DNA from: Buxus sempervirens
Lineage: Eukaryota > Streptophyta > Magnoliopsida > Buxales > Buxaceae
Reading direction: 5' to 3'
DNA: 64,000 nucleotides
Assembly: GCA_947561395.2 (NCBI GenBank)
Contig: OX387190.1
Coordinates: forward strand, 13,510,858 to 13,574,857
How positions within the stretch are numbered: the stretch's first letter is position 1; every line of letters begins with the position of its first letter. The position numbers were made by a program, and so were the translations under genes. Positions 31,494-42,603 of this stretch are shown here, in pieces. Under the pieces are notes generated by a model, which worked only from the letters and a program-made list of their open reading frames with translations, searched no databases and was not told the DNA's origin.

Positions 31494-34155
31494 TCTTGTC
31501 GACAGTTAGGTCCACATTGATCAAGGGTACATCAGGTGACACGATGGGCGGCACCAAGTTTTCAACTAGGACTGTTATCACCCTTTGCCCTCTTATGTAC
31601 TTCACTCTTTGGTGGAGCGTGGATGGTATTGCCCTAGCCGAATGTATCCACGGCCTTCCTAGGAGCAGATTGAAGGCTGCGGGTATATCCATCACCTCAA
31701 ATGTGATGTTAAAGATATTCGGCCCAATTGTGACCGGCAGTTCAATCTCCCCTAGGGAGTGGGTCTTGGAGCTATCAAAAGCCCTCACTATCCGCCCATT
31801 CCGTTGGATCCTTGACTGGTCTAGGCCCAGCTTGGTAAAAGTGATTAACGGGCAAACATTTAATGCCGACCCGTTGTCAATTAAAACAAGTGCAACCATG
31901 CAGCCCTTACAAAGCACAGTGATGTGCAAAGGGTCCACATGATAACACCCACCGGGGCTGATCTCACCCTCTAAGAAACTTATCACATTATGTGACAAGA
32001 TTTGACCAACCATTTTACCAAGCTGGTCCGGATCAATTGTCTGGGATACGTGTGCACTCTGTAGCACCCTTAACAATGCATCCCTGTGCTTTTCAGAATT
32101 CAGCAAAAGGCCCAGTATTGAAATCTGGGCCGGGACCTTGTTCAGCTGATCCACAAGATTAAATTCACTCTTTTTTATTATTTTTATGAGGTCGGCTGCC
32201 TCATTTTCTGCACCCTGGGGGGTGTCTTCTCCCACTTTATTTTTTCCTTTCTGTGTTCTTTTTTCTTCATTTTCTTTTTTTTCTTTTTCTACTTCTGTCT
32301 CTTTCTCTTTCTCTTCACCCCCTGCACATCTCCCTGACCTCGTCATGAGGTTCACCTCCTCCTGGTTCTGGTCTCTGACCATTGGAACCGTAGCCGTGAT
32401 TCCCTCGCTGTAGTTCCATGGTACAGCGGCCTCTGAATAGGCTAATTTAGGGATGTCAACCACTAGTGGCTGGAGTTTGGACAGGGATGTATGGGCCGGT
32501 TTAGGGATAGTATGGGCTGGCTGCACATTTACAACCAAGGGTTGAAGTTTGGAATTTGTGGGGACAGAAGAAGTGATGGAAGCAGTGGTGGGGTCAAGAT
32601 TGATGACCAGTGGAGCCTTAGACGGCTTGGATGGAGAACAAGTGGGTGGACTGCAATTGAAGACCAATGGGGGTCTTGCAGTATTCATCTGGGCCATGAG
32701 TGAAGAGACCCGGTTTAAGGAGGAGCTTATGTCCTCAGCAGCAAGATTATTTTTTTGGGAGACCATGTTGATCTCCTCCTTTTCCTCTTCTTGGAAGAAA
32801 CGGACCTGGACAGTGGTCCCTACTGGTGCTATAAGCTGTGATGGGTCAAAGGCCCTTCTGGTGGTGGATATGGCAGAGATGGAGTTGGATGGGCCTGCCC
32901 CATTGTGGTAAGGCAGAGGGTTCTGCCCAATATCATTTCCCGACGGGGCGGGTGCAGCAGTGTTAAAGACCAAGGCCTTCTGGTCCAACAGGTCCTGGAC
33001 CGCATGCTTCAATACCCAGCAGTTATCAGTAGAATGCCCTGGTGCACCCATGTGGAAATCACAGGTGACCGATGTGTCAAAATTTCTCCCCTTTGGGGCA
33101 TTTGGGTTAGGCTCCTTCAGAGTCAAGTATTCCCCTTTTAGCAGGGTTGGCAATAGTTGGGACAGAGATATCGGGAGAGGAGTGAGGACTCGGTTCTTCC
33201 TTGCTGCGAACCAGGCATCCCGCTCCTCCTTAGAAAAAGTCCTCCTTGTGTTAACTGGCACAGAGGGAGGGAAGTTGACATTCAGCGGGGTCTGGTACGA
33301 CTGCTGGGCCTGCTGGGCCTGTTGGGGTGCCGAGATGTTGACGTGCAGTGGCTTCTTGGCTGGAGGAGCCTGGACTAGGTTCACCTCCCCTTCCTTTCGG
33401 GCCCCTGTCTTTTTAAATCCGGCCCCTTTCTTCTGGGCCATGGAGGCCGAGGGATCAGACTGCCCAGTCAAAGTAGAGTAGTCTATCAGCCGTCCTGACC
33501 TGACCCCTTCCTCGATCCGGTCCGCCACTTGTACTAGGGTAGCAAAGTTGGTGGTTATCTGACCCACCAGATGGTTGTAGAAGGGCTGGCCCAGTGTGCC
33601 CATAAACGTGGAGATCATCTCCGGCTCTTGCATAGGTGGCCTGACCTGGGAGGCGGCCTCTCTCCATCTCTTGGCGTACTGCCGTACCGGTTCATCTTTC
33701 CCCTTGGTCATCCTCATCATGTCGTACCGATCTGGCACAATCTCCGAGTTGAACCTGTACTGGTCCAAGAAAGCATCAGCCAAGTCCTTCCACCTCCTGA
33801 TCCTTCCATGGTCTACTGTAGCGAACCACCGAAGGGCTGACCCGGTCAGACTCCTCTGGAAGAGCTGGATCAGTATGCCATCATCCCGGCCAAACTGGCA
33901 CAGGGCCCCGCAGTATAATTTGAGATGGCTCAATGGGCAGCCTGTGCCATCAAATTTATCGAAGTCTGGGCACCTGAACTTAGCCGGTAGACAGACGTCC
34001 GGGTACATGCACAGGTCCTCGAAGGTGGTGCCTGCATGGCTGCCTCCCCCCTTCACTTCCTTCAGCTCTGCCTGGATCCTCTCTATCCTCAGCAGCATTT
34101 TCTTTTCCATCTCATCTCGGGCCTTTTCTTTTTTCAGCTCTTTCTCAGACTCCAC
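31312..34155 (-). CDS. Element D gag-protease, main open part
   Basis: A 947-codon open frame that lacks the gag N-terminus. The gag core is at about residues 60-220 (FDKFDGTGCPLSHLKLYCGA ... GQPFYNHLVGQITTNF). A zinc knuckle of the form C-x2-H-x5-H-x4-C follows near residue 360 (CDFHMGAPGHSTDNC). Long Pro/Ser-rich and Lys/Glu-rich linkers come next. The aspartic protease has LIDNGSALNV near 31880 and LLGRPWIHS near 31640. The final residues after GGCDKKK are out of frame because of the A insertion at about 31440. Confidence 0.88.
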   Translation of the reverse strand: MESEKELKKEKARDEMEKKMLLRIERIQAELKEVKGGGSHAGTTFEDLCMYPDVCLPAKFRCPDFDKFDGTGCPLSHLKLYCGALCQFGRDDGILIQLFQRSLTGSALRWFATVDHGRIRRWKDLADAFLDQYRFNSEIVPDRYDMMRMTKGKDEPVRQYAKRWREAASQVRPPMQEPEMISTFMGTLGQPFYNHLVGQITTNFATLVQVADRIEEGVRSGRLIDYSTLTGQSDPSASMAQKKGAGFKKTGARKEGEVNLVQAPPAKKPLHVNISAPQQAQQAQQSYQTPLNVNFPPSVPVNTRRTFSKEERDAWFAARKNRVLTPLPISLSQLLPTLLKGEYLTLKEPNPNAPKGRNFDTSVTCDFHMGAPGHSTDNCWVLKHAVQDLLDQKALVFNTAAPAPSGNDIGQNPLPYHNGAGPSNSISAISTTRRAFDPSQLIAPVGTTVQVRFFQEEEKEEINMVSQKNNLAAEDISSSLNRVSSLMAQMNTARPPLVFNCSPPTCSPSKPSKAPLVINLDPTTASITSSVPTNSKLQPLVVNVQPAHTIPKPAHTSLSKLQPLVVDIPKLAYSEAAVPWNYSEGITATVPMVRDQNQEEVNLMTRSGRCAGGEEKEKETEVEKEKKENEEKRTQKGKNKVGEDTPQGAENEAADLIKIIKKSEFNLVDQLNKVPAQISILGLLLNSEKHRDALLRVLQSAHVSQTIDPDQLGKMVGQILSHNVISFLEGEISPGGCYHVDPLHITVLCKGCMVALVLIDNGSALNVCPLITFTKLGLDQSRIQRNGRIVRAFDSSKTHSLGEIELPVTIGPNIFNITFEVMDIPAAFNLLLGRPWIHSARAIPSTLHQRVKYIRGQRVITVLVENLVPPIVSPDVPLINVDLTVDKIAFHSFQFEAVNYIPGGCDKKKRKGDHCRKNGQESDGEIPLSPKERPGDQSARDGGANHG

Positions 34156-34413
34156 TGTATTTTCCCTGATCAGAATGGGCTCAGGGACTGGTTCAGAAAT
34201 TGGGCTCAGGCATGGGCTGAGCCGGAGGCGGAATATAGGCCTGAGGTGGCGGTGCCGGATGAGAAGTCGACGCCTAATTTTGGGCTTGAGCCTGCTGGGC
34301 CTGAGCCGTCAGTAAGTCTCCCAGCATTTTGGCCAGACCGGCCACTTGCTCCTACAGCTGAGTAAAGCCTGAGCGGGGACAGTAGCTTGGGCTTGGTTCT
34401 CTTCAGTATTCAT
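34156..34413 (-). pseudogene. Element D gag N-terminal part (frameshift and stops)
   Basis: ATG at 34413-34411 starts MNTEENQAQATVPAQ. Compared with C, one base is missing near 34370, a TAG follows (CAA in C), and another TAG lies near 34283. Gln/Ala- and Pro/Glu-rich coding continues but is broken. This is the most damaged section of the D polyprotein, so D could not make full-length Gag from this ATG. Confidence 0.75.
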
Positions 34414-34469
34414 AGCTCTGGCTTTGGATCTGGTCACGGGAGCAATGATTGCAAATAAGTGTAAATGTA

Positions 34470-34492
34470 CCTGAAGAAAAAATGAATAGAAC
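34470..34492 (-). promoter_or_regulatory. Candidate 3' splice acceptor before gag of D
   Basis: Minus strand: CATTTTTTCTTCAG followed by GTACATTT, 57 bases before the gag ATG. Homologous in position to 8836 (C) and 95 (A). Confidence 0.5.
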
Positions 34493-34619
34493 ATGTTAGC
34501 TTCCATTTAACTTGAGTCACACCCTTATCCATGTAAACCAGTAGGTTAGGTGAACACCAATCCAGATTTATTTTTTTTTTTTTTGTTTTTTTTTTGTTGG
34601 AATATTTTTTTTGCTGTTT

Positions 34620-35245
34620 TGATTTTGTGTTGGAATATTCTAGGGCTTCCAAGGGTCCCAAAAATTTTTTTTTGATTTGATTGATAAAAATAACCAACCA
34701 AGGTTTTCATGGAATATTCTAGGGCTTCCAAAGGTCCCAATTTTTTTTGATTTGATTGATAAAAATAACCAACCAAGGTTTTCATGGAATATTCTAGGGC
34801 TTCCAAGGGTCCCAATTTTTTTTTGATTTGATTGATAAAAATAACCAACCAAGGTGTCTTGGAATATTCTAGGGCTTCCAAGTATCCCACAAATGTTTTG
34901 ATTTGATTGATAAAAATAACCAACCAAAGGTGTCTTGGAATATTCTAGGTCTTCCAAGTATCCCACAAATGTTTTGATTTGATTGATAAAAATAACCAAC
35001 CAAAGATGTCTTGGAATATTCTAGGGCTTCCAAGTATCCCACAAATGTTTTGATTTGATTGATAAAAATAACCAACCAAAGGTGTCTTGGAATATTCTAG
35101 GGCTTCCAAGTATCCCACAAATGTTTTGATTTGATTGATAAAAATAACCAACCAAAGGTGTCTTGGAATATTCTAGGTCTTCCAAGTATCCCACAAATGT
35201 TTTGATTTGATTGATAAAAATAACCAACCAAAGGTGTCTTTTTTT
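34620..35245 (-). repeat. Leader hairpin array of element D (8 units of about 76 bp)
   Basis: Units carry CTTGGAA-n10-11-TTCCAAG with loop TATTCTAGGGC and a spacer with TTGATAAAAATAACCAACCA. They start at about 34630, 34707, 34783, 34859, 34936, 35012, 35088 and 35164. Same loop as in C and A. Overlapping small open frames are artefacts of the period. Confidence 0.9.
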
Positions 35246-35542
35246 TTTTTTTTTTTCCTGAATTGTCTCAGTTTTCAAGTTCAAAAGTTTGACTGACACA
35301 TGTTTGAGTTGAGTTGGTGTCAAAAAAATATGACACCTTGGTTTCCTCTTAGGTTAAATCCTGAAAGAATATTTTATTTTATTCTTTTTTTTGTTTTTCT
35401 TTTTTTTTGTATTTTTTTTTGATTTTGTATTTTTGGGAACATTTCTTATGTTCTTTTCGGGGTGCCTAAGGATTATCTACAGTGTTTTAGGCATTTTATT
35501 TTGAAAATTTGGGCTGAAAAGCCAATTTGTGCATTTTTTGAA

Positions 35543-35686
35543 TGTATCCGGTATACTATACCGGATAAGAATATGCCTTATTGTATCCGGTCAACCTAAC
35601 CGGATATACGCATATGCCTTTGTATCCGGAAATATATACCGGATATGAACAGAGTTGTTATTAACCGGCCTGAGTTGCCGGTTATT
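35543..35686. repeat. TATCCGG dyad cluster in leader of D (4 dyads)
   Basis: Three TATCCGG/CCGGATA dyads and one AACCGG/CCGGTT dyad at about 39-bp spacing. Same order as in the A leader (1974-2117). Confidence 0.88.
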
Positions 35687-35749
35687 GCCGAAATGGCCCT
35701 TTTTGACTCATTTTTTTCACCAGATTAGTTTTTTTTCATTCCCAATTGA

Positions 35750-36310
35750 TGTTCACCTTAATTTGACCTTCAAAACTTGCCCCAAATTGGGCTTGGACAT
35801 CATACTTGCAAAATTCCCTAAATTTAGGAAAAGAACATGGCTTTACCTTGCCACCTTGTATTACCTTCATTCAATATGGTATTCACATTATACCTTGGCC
35901 TGTAAAACATGCAAACGGCCTTCCCACATTTACACCCAATTCCCCAAACGCAATTGTGTGCTTTTAGCTGAAAACGTGTTTCTCCACCTTCAAGCGTATG
36001 GTTTTTTTTGGGTTTTGGCTTAATTGGCAACTTAGAACTCAAGTCTAGTGATGCCCGGAATCGAATCACAGATCCCATTGTCATCACATCATTGACCCAA
36101 ATTCTAAGGTAAATGTTTTCACTTTCGCTTTCCGAAGTCACGACCTCGGTGCGCTAAGCTACACACATTCATGGTTCAACTTCCTAATAGGAAAAGGGTA
36201 GGCTGTGCAGACTGTTTCAAGTGCTCAAGTGCAATTTTAAATTGTGGTAACATTCACAACGTCCCAGCCCCTTGCCACTCTTTTTCGTAGCCACGCATTC
36301 AATTTCAAGC
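35750..36310 (-). other. Strongly conserved leader block of D
   Basis: Matches 2180-2740 (A) and 6885-7370 (C). A minus-strand frame 36141-35824 (105 codons) shares the residues ENIYLRIWVNDVMTMGSVIR with the A frame before diverging through a frameshift. It could be an upstream ORF or an RNA signal. Confidence 0.5.
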
Positions 36311-37180
36311 CAAGGTACATATGACAAAAATAATGAAGCTAAATACAAGCAAGCAAGCACCAAATATGTACAAAAAATATTACATGCCCAAAAGTGGTAT
36401 ACAAAACATGTCATTTGTACAAACAACAATTAAACCATGGAAGCATGCTTGAAACCCAAAAGCATTCCCTAAAGTCCCAGATTTTCATGTTCTTTTTCAT
36501 GCTCAAAGTGTACCATTTACCCCAAATTGAGGTCTAAAATTTTAGCACTTACTTGGCATGGTTCAAAAGTGTTTCAATGAGGTAAAATATGTTTTAAAAT
36601 CTCCAGAAATATGCACTAAAATTTTCAGATTTCTCATGCCCAAAAGTGCATCCTTCATACCCCAAATTAATGCCTAAAAGTTTAGCAACTACTTGACATG
36701 GTATATTGGTGAACATACTAAAAAAAATCAACAATGTGTACTAAAATTCCAGATTTCATGCTCTTGGTTTTTATGCTCAAATTGAATCCCTCTATACCCC
36801 AAAACAAAGGCATGGCATAACAAAAAAAATTTTTAAGCACAAAAAGTATGCTTCATAGGAATCATGTTTGAATACCCAAAAAATTCTGAACTCCTTGATT
36901 TCATGCTACTAATTCTCATATTCAAACCATGGTATTCAAAATTCAAATTAGAGCATGTTATCACCAAATACAACCAAATCATGCTTCAAGATAGGCTTTT
37001 CCTAAATCAACCTTTAGGCAACACCAAGCAAAACATACATGACTTGATTCATATAAAATTCAAAAGCATCCCAATCTGATTTAGAATACACCAATATACA
37101 CCAATAAAGTAAACAAAATAGCAAGCATTCCAAAGTAAAGAAAAAGCATGAATATACACAAATAGGCTTAAATCCACAAG
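36311..37180 (-). other. Element D leader, PBS-proximal part
   Basis: AT-rich non-coding DNA, alignable in patches to 2741-3618 of A. Repeated ATTTCATGCT, CCCCAAAT and GCATGTT motifs. Nothing else seen. Confidence 0.6.
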
Positions 37181-37198
37181 TCCCCAGCAGAGTCGCCA
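37181..37198 (-). other. Primer binding site of element D
   Basis: Minus strand TGGCGACTCTGCTGGGGA, two bases from the LTR end at 37201. Identical to the A site. Probably a tRNA-Arg type (from memory of Ogre/Tat elements). Confidence 0.88.
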
Positions 37199-37200
37199 GT

Positions 37201-39476
37201 TGTGAGACATGAGAAAAAATCACCGGAGTGATCATCCCTCCGTCAACACACGGGCTTAACGCAAAAATTGGGAGAGTCGCCACCATTCATGGTTTTGGGG
37301 TGAGAATGGACACCAAAGAGTTCAAAAATAGGCAAAATGGCCAAAAGAAACATTCTAGGGTAAAAATAACCCTACTTGAAAATAAAATCCAGAGATGGGT
37401 AAGGGGATTAGATTATGAACGGGGGAAGGTGTTAGGCACCCCCATTCATCGACACGAAGTGGTTGCCAAGTGTACGTTCATGCTAAAAAGAAAATAAGAA
37501 GCTTGCTAAAAATCATGAAAAAGCCTTGAAAAAGGAACAATGTATGATATTTTCACATGAAGATCTAAATGGATTTTAGATCATCTCTTATGTCAATATC
37601 ACTTCTGGAATATCTCAAAAGATGGAAATCAAAGCAAAAGTGGCAAAAACCAAGTTGAGGCAAATCCGGGAATTTTGGTAAAAAGTAAGATCCTTTGTCT
37701 TGAAATCATTCAAATCCAATTTCAAATTGATTCAAACCAACTCTATTTGAAAGATTAAGGTAAATAAGATTTTCATGCAAAATTTCACTTCATTCCGATA
37801 AAAATCCTAGGAGTTATGCTCCTTTGAAGTTGCTGCTGGGGATTTTTAAAAGTGGTAAGTGGGCAACTTTGGAAAATTGTCTAGAAAACTCCACTACACA
37901 AAAGTCCACGAAATTTGGTGTGATTGAAGTTTGTATGGCCATCTTTCCATAGAAACTAACCTCATACAAAAATCCCTTCGGATGTGCCTTGGGTGGTCTC
38001 CCGAACAGGCCCCGAAGATCACAGATTTACCCAGAAAAGTACAAATGAATAGTTCTGAGTAAATCAGCTACCAATAATTCAAATGGAATCCAAAAATTAT
38101 GAAACCAACTGGATTTAAAAATAGACTCATAAAGGAGTACTCAGAAACAAAACCCACTCGAATCGGACTTAAAACGAACACATGGCGGTCCGTCGAAGTG
38201 ACAAGTTCTGTACTTGGACCTGAACTGTCCACTTAACTTCGACAGAGAAGTGTCAAAAATCGGCTAGACAGAAATTCATGAAATTTGGTGGACATAAACT
38301 AGACAGCCTCAACTTTCCCATGATTCTGGAATCGCCCCAAAATTCATCCGGATGATGAAGTTACGGACGTCCGAAGTAAGGGTACAGGTGCTGTCAAGCT
38401 AAGCCATTTTTGAGTAAAACCAAATCCGAAAATTGATAAAAAAATGAAATTCGTGCAAGATGAACACAAATACTTTAAAATCATCCGAAAGGCATTTCAG
38501 AATTGATTGAGGCCATTTCTTTGAGATTTATCACAATAAATGCAATAAACCCCAAATATGAGCCTATCCCGCCAAAATAGTGATATGTATGTGCAAGTGT
38601 AAAAAACCAAACAAGATCAATACAACATGCATATAGATTCAACAAAATAGGTTCTAGCATAGCCTAGAGTTCCGTTCCATTATCGTTTCCCTCTGTTCTC
38701 TTTAAGATAATCAAGGGTACTTTGAATATGGAACGGTTTACAATCAATCAAAAAGGCCTTATGCTACATAGGTTCTAGCACTAGGGTCAATCCCCAGTCT
38801 CGTTTCTCCTAGATCCGCCTTCACGTTTTACGGCTAGGGGAGTCTTGAGATTCTTTGAGTCGGGGAAGGATTTTCACACATACAAACAAGGCTTTACACT
38901 ACAGAAAGGTAGAAGAAGAGATCTAGATCTAGGAATGTAAAGACAGAAAATAAAAAGAAAAGTTGAGGCTTACCTGAGTTCTGGAGACGATTCCACAGCG
39001 GTTTTCTTCTTCTCTTGGAGTTCTTCTTTACGAGAATTCAAAACAAGAGTTGTGTGCCATTTGCTCAAGGAGGAGGCTCCTATTTATAGGCAAGGGCTAA
39101 GGTCATTGGTAGACACAAATTAATGTCTAGAACCCCTCCAACCTAAACCCTAAGGTTATTTCCGCGATTTCCCCTCATTTAATGAGGGACATGATGGTAA
39201 AAGTGAAAAGCTCTCGGAAAACCCTAATTTTGAGCAAACTTAAGGTATCCGGTATGTCAGACCGGATAACAAAGGGCTTTAAGGTATCCGGTACATGGTA
39301 CCGGATACCCTAAGGCTCACATGTATCCGGTATGAGTATCCGGATACGGGAAGGAGTACTTGTATCCGGATTGAGAATCCGGATACAGGTAAAAGTCTAT
39401 TTTCTTCAAATTCTGTGCTGGCTTTCCAGGAAATAATGATTTTTGATGATTGTTTGTGCAATTTGGGGTGTCTACA
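37201..39476 (-). mobile_element. 5' LTR of element D
   Basis: A 2,276-bp LTR running TGTGAGACAT ... GGTGTCTACA on the + strand. It carries the dyad cluster 39245-39388, TATA 39090-39079 and a splice donor after 38974 (ACTCAG followed by GTAAGCC on minus). It has the 85 bp missing from the other LTR. It adjoins the PBS, so in minus orientation it is the 5' LTR and the source of the genomic transcript. Confidence 0.95.
39245..39388. repeat. TATCCGG dyad cluster in 5' LTR of D (4 dyads)
   Basis: Same four dyads as in the other LTR (18959-19100), at 39-bp phase. The fourth has one changed base (AATCCGG). Confidence 0.9.
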
Positions 39477-39481
39477 CTTAG
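39477..39481. repeat. Target site duplication CTTAG, right copy (element D)
   Basis: Pairs with 14202-14206. The pol reading of C continues directly from here. Confidence 0.95.
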
Positions 39482-41467
39482 TCACTCCACACTATTGATA
39501 TCCCGGATGGACCCGCTGAAGTATTTTTTTAAGAAACCGGCACTGACTGGCAGGACGGCAAAGTGGCAACTGCTACTGTCCGAGTTTGACCTCACATACA
39601 TCACCCAGAAGGCGATCAAGGGTCAAGCCATAGCTGATCACCTGGCTACACATCCTCTGCCAGAATATCAACCCTTGAAGACCAACTTTCCCGATGAGGC
39701 AATACTGTACACTGAAGAGGAGGAAAGTGAGAGTTCTTGGCAGATGTTCTTCGATGGGGCCTCCAACATGAACGAAAATGGAATAGGGGCAGTTTTGGTC
39801 AAGCCAGATGGGTCCCACATCCCAATCGCAGTAAAGCTGAGATTCCAGTGCACCAATAATATTGCAGAAAATGAGGCATGCATAATTGGGTTGCAAGCCG
39901 CCATGGATCATGAAGTAGAGGAACTTGATGTATACGGGGATTCGAGTCTTATCATCTTCCAAACAACTGGTGAATGTAAAACCAAGGATCACAAATTGAT
40001 CCCCTATCACCAGTATTTGGAAGAAATAAGCACAAATGTCACTCAAATTTCCTTCAACTATATGCCAAGGGCCAAGAATCAATTTGCGAATGCTCTAGCA
40101 ACATTAGCTTCAATGGTCAGCATACCAGAAGGGGTAGACATCAGACCACTAGAAATTGAGGTCGGAGATGAACCGGCTTACTGTCTCGTTCTAGAGGGAG
40201 CACCAGAAGAAGAAACACCATGGTTTCAAGATATCAAAAATTTCTTGAACAATCAGAGTCTGCCAGAAAATGCCACTGCTACTGAGAAGAGGACAATACA
40301 GAGGTTGGCGGGTCAGTTTCTGCTAAGTGGTGGACATTTGTACAAGAGGTCACATAACGATATTCTGCTCAGATGTGTAGCCAAGACTGAATCGGAAAGA
40401 CTGATTGAAACTGTACATGGAGGAGTTTGTGGGCCCCACATGAGCTGGCACATGCTAGCAAAGAAGATCTTGAGGCTGGGCTACTACTGGTCGACCATGG
40501 AACATGATTGCTGTATACATGTCAGGAGGTGCCATCATGTCAAATTTATGCAAATAATAAGCATGCACCCCCAAGTGAGTTGCACAACATGACGTCCCCA
40601 TGGCCCTTCTCTATGTGGGGCATAGACGTCATTGGCATGATTTCCCCTAAGGCATCGAACAGGCACAGATTCATCCTAGTGGCAATTGATTATTTTACTA
40701 AGTGGTTAGAAGCAGCCTCATATGCAAACATCACGAGCAACCATGTTAATAAGTTTTTGAAGCACAATATCATTTGTCGCTATAGACTGCCAAGTGCCAT
40801 AGTATCAGACAACGCTTAAAATATTAAGAACAAGGACATGAAGAAAATGTGTGAGCAGTTTCAGATCACCCACCACAAGTCAGCTCCATACAAGCCAAAG
40901 ATAAATGGGGCAGTAGAAGCAACAAACAAAAACATAAAGAAAATCATACAGAAAATGGTAGTGAGTTACAAGGATTGGCACGAAATGCTGCCGCTTGCTC
41001 TGCATGCCTACAGAACCTCAATCCGAACTTTGACTAGGGCAACCCCGTATTCCCTAGTCTATGGAATGGAAGCAGTCTTGCTAGTGGAAGTAGAAATCCC
41101 ATCACTCAGAGTGCTCATGGAGGCTGAATTGGAAGAAGCTGAATGGGTACAGTCAAGACATGATCAACTTAACCTGATCGAAGAAAAGCGGTTGAAAGCG
41201 CTTTGTCATGGACATTTGTACCAGAAGAGAATGGCCCGGGCCTACAATAAGAAAGTGAGGCCCAGAACTTTCCAAGAAGGAAACTTGGTGCTAAAGAAAA
41301 TCTTACCATTTTTGGAAGACCCTCGTGGTAAGTTCAAGCCTAATTGGGAAGGGCCTTATGTCGTCAAGAAGGTCCTATCAGGGGGTGCACTCATCTTAGC
41401 AGAAATGGATGGGTCAGATTTTCCTGAGCCAATTAACTCCGATGCAGTAAAAAGGTATTTTCCTTGA
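39482..41467 (+). pseudogene. Element C pol, part 2: RNase H end, archaeal-type RNase H, integrase (decayed)
   Basis: It continues the frame cut at 14206 (HSTLLISRMDPLKY). In the archaeal RNase H the Tyr of the AEYEAC motif is Asn, and the last catalytic Asp (NQFADALA in D) is Asn (NQFANALA), so the enzyme would be inactive even if translated. A frameshift at about 40540 falls in the integrase zinc finger and TAA at 40817 lies just after the second core Asp (IVSDNA). The integrase core and C-terminal part then run open to TGA 41465. About 90% identical to D by eye. Confidence 0.9.
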
Positions 41468-42402
41468 GTGAACATTACTAGGAAATGATCCAAGGCCGTT
41501 TTTCTTTATTCCCTTCAAAATTTTAATCCCTAGTCTAGCCAAGTTGAGCCGATTCGTTTCTTTGATAAACCTAAACCGGATTTACAGTCTTATGTTGGGG
41601 CAAAACAAATTGGGGCAAAGCCAATTGGGGCAAAGTAAGGAAAAAAGAAAAGCAAAGAAAAATGCAAATGAAAGCCAAGTGTGAAAAGAGATGCAAAGAA
41701 TGCAATTTGGGGAAAAAGGGTTAAATTCATCATGACTGTAAGTCCAGTTGACCTATTTCCACACTTGAAAATTTTTGGGCCTTTAATACCCTTTCTTTCA
41801 TAAACCGAGCCTAGCCTTTATTTCGTCCTATTTTTAAGCCCTCGGTGATCTTAGTTTGTTCATCCAAATATCAGGGTAAGATTGGTGATGACGGAATGCA
41901 GAAGCCGGCCCTAGTGAAAACCATAACTGGCGCTAGGGGCAATATTGGCAAGAAGAAAAAGAAAAAAGAAAAATCAGAGGTTGAGTTGATCATGGAAATC
42001 TGAGATTGAAGCAAAATCGGCATGAGCAGAATGGGGTCAGTTTTGGCATTTGGGGATGACTCTAAAGGTCCTAAGATGGACGATTCTGATCCCTCATTAT
42101 TTTTTGGACTACCCTTTTCATTATTTAACCTGGTTCTAATTCCTTTAATTATAGGTGATTAAGGGCATGGACCAAATTTCAAAAAAAAATATAAAAAAAA
42201 TATAAAAAGGAAAAACTATAGTTTGGCGAGTGATGATAAATCAAATACTTTTCATAAAACCTTTGTTTTTACAAGCATCTGAGCATTCTGAGGCCAATAA
42301 TATAAAATTTTATTTTGAATTAAATCCTTTGTCTTTCCACTATTGGAGTTTGCTTTTGTACAAAGGTAGGAAAAAAGAAAAAAATATGTGCAGGAAATAA
42401 GG
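41468..42402. other. Spacer between pol and antisense PMD1 in C
   Basis: Non-coding. Reverse-complement homologue of 26156-27120. Contains a repeated TTGGGGCAAA motif near 41597-41636. Nothing else seen. Confidence 0.65.
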
Positions 42403-42598
42403 CTAATCTCTGTTTCCTAGCCGCTCCTCAAGCTCCCGAATCCGAGCTGCCTGAGCTGCAATAACTCCAGAAGCCCCCTCTACAGCGGGATCACTTAGGA
42501 AGGAGATGACCTCATCTGAAAGGGCCTGCCTAATCCGCATGCTCCTAAGGTCGGCTAAAGCATCCTGGTGCTTCTGCCTCAGTGCTCGGATTTCAAGA
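42403..42598 (-). pseudogene. PMD1 of element C, 3' end (separated by insertion of E)
   Basis: The last 65 codons of the coiled-coil tail (LRSMRIRQALSDEVISFLSD, then ARIRELEERLGN) end at TAG 42405-42403. The upstream part is at 54121-55625. Removing E and one CAGCG copy restores a continuous frame, so this copy was intact until E landed. Confidence 0.88.
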
Positions 42599-42603
42599 CA
42601 GCG
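42599..42603. repeat. Target site duplication CAGCG, left copy (element E)
   Basis: CAGCG here and at 54121-54125 flank element E exactly. Confidence 0.95.

Larger units (their letters stand above)
14207..39476 (-). mobile_element. Complete Tat-lineage element D (25.3 kb with an internal solo LTR)
   Basis: In minus orientation: 5' LTR 39476-37201, PBS 37198-37181, leader, gag 34413, protease, RT, RNase H, archaeal-type RNase H and integrase to 27121, antisense PMD genes (24428-26155 and 21148-23945 on +), polypurine tract 19206-19191, and 3' LTR 19190-14207 split by a solo LTR. Target duplication is CTTAG. Without the solo LTR the element is about 22.5 kb. The two LTRs differ by about 20 substitutions, counted by eye, and one 85-bp deletion, so insertion was recent. 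The archaeal RNase H places it in the Tat lineage; subclade (Ogre, Retand or other) is not resolved. Confidence 0.92.

Noticed and set aside
31496..33481. Plus-strand frames opposite D gag-protease (up to 173 codons)
   Set aside because: Antisense shadows of gag-protease; broken at different places in C.
34546..35323. Several minus-strand frames of 68-125 codons
   Set aside because: All are readings of the 76-bp leader repeat.
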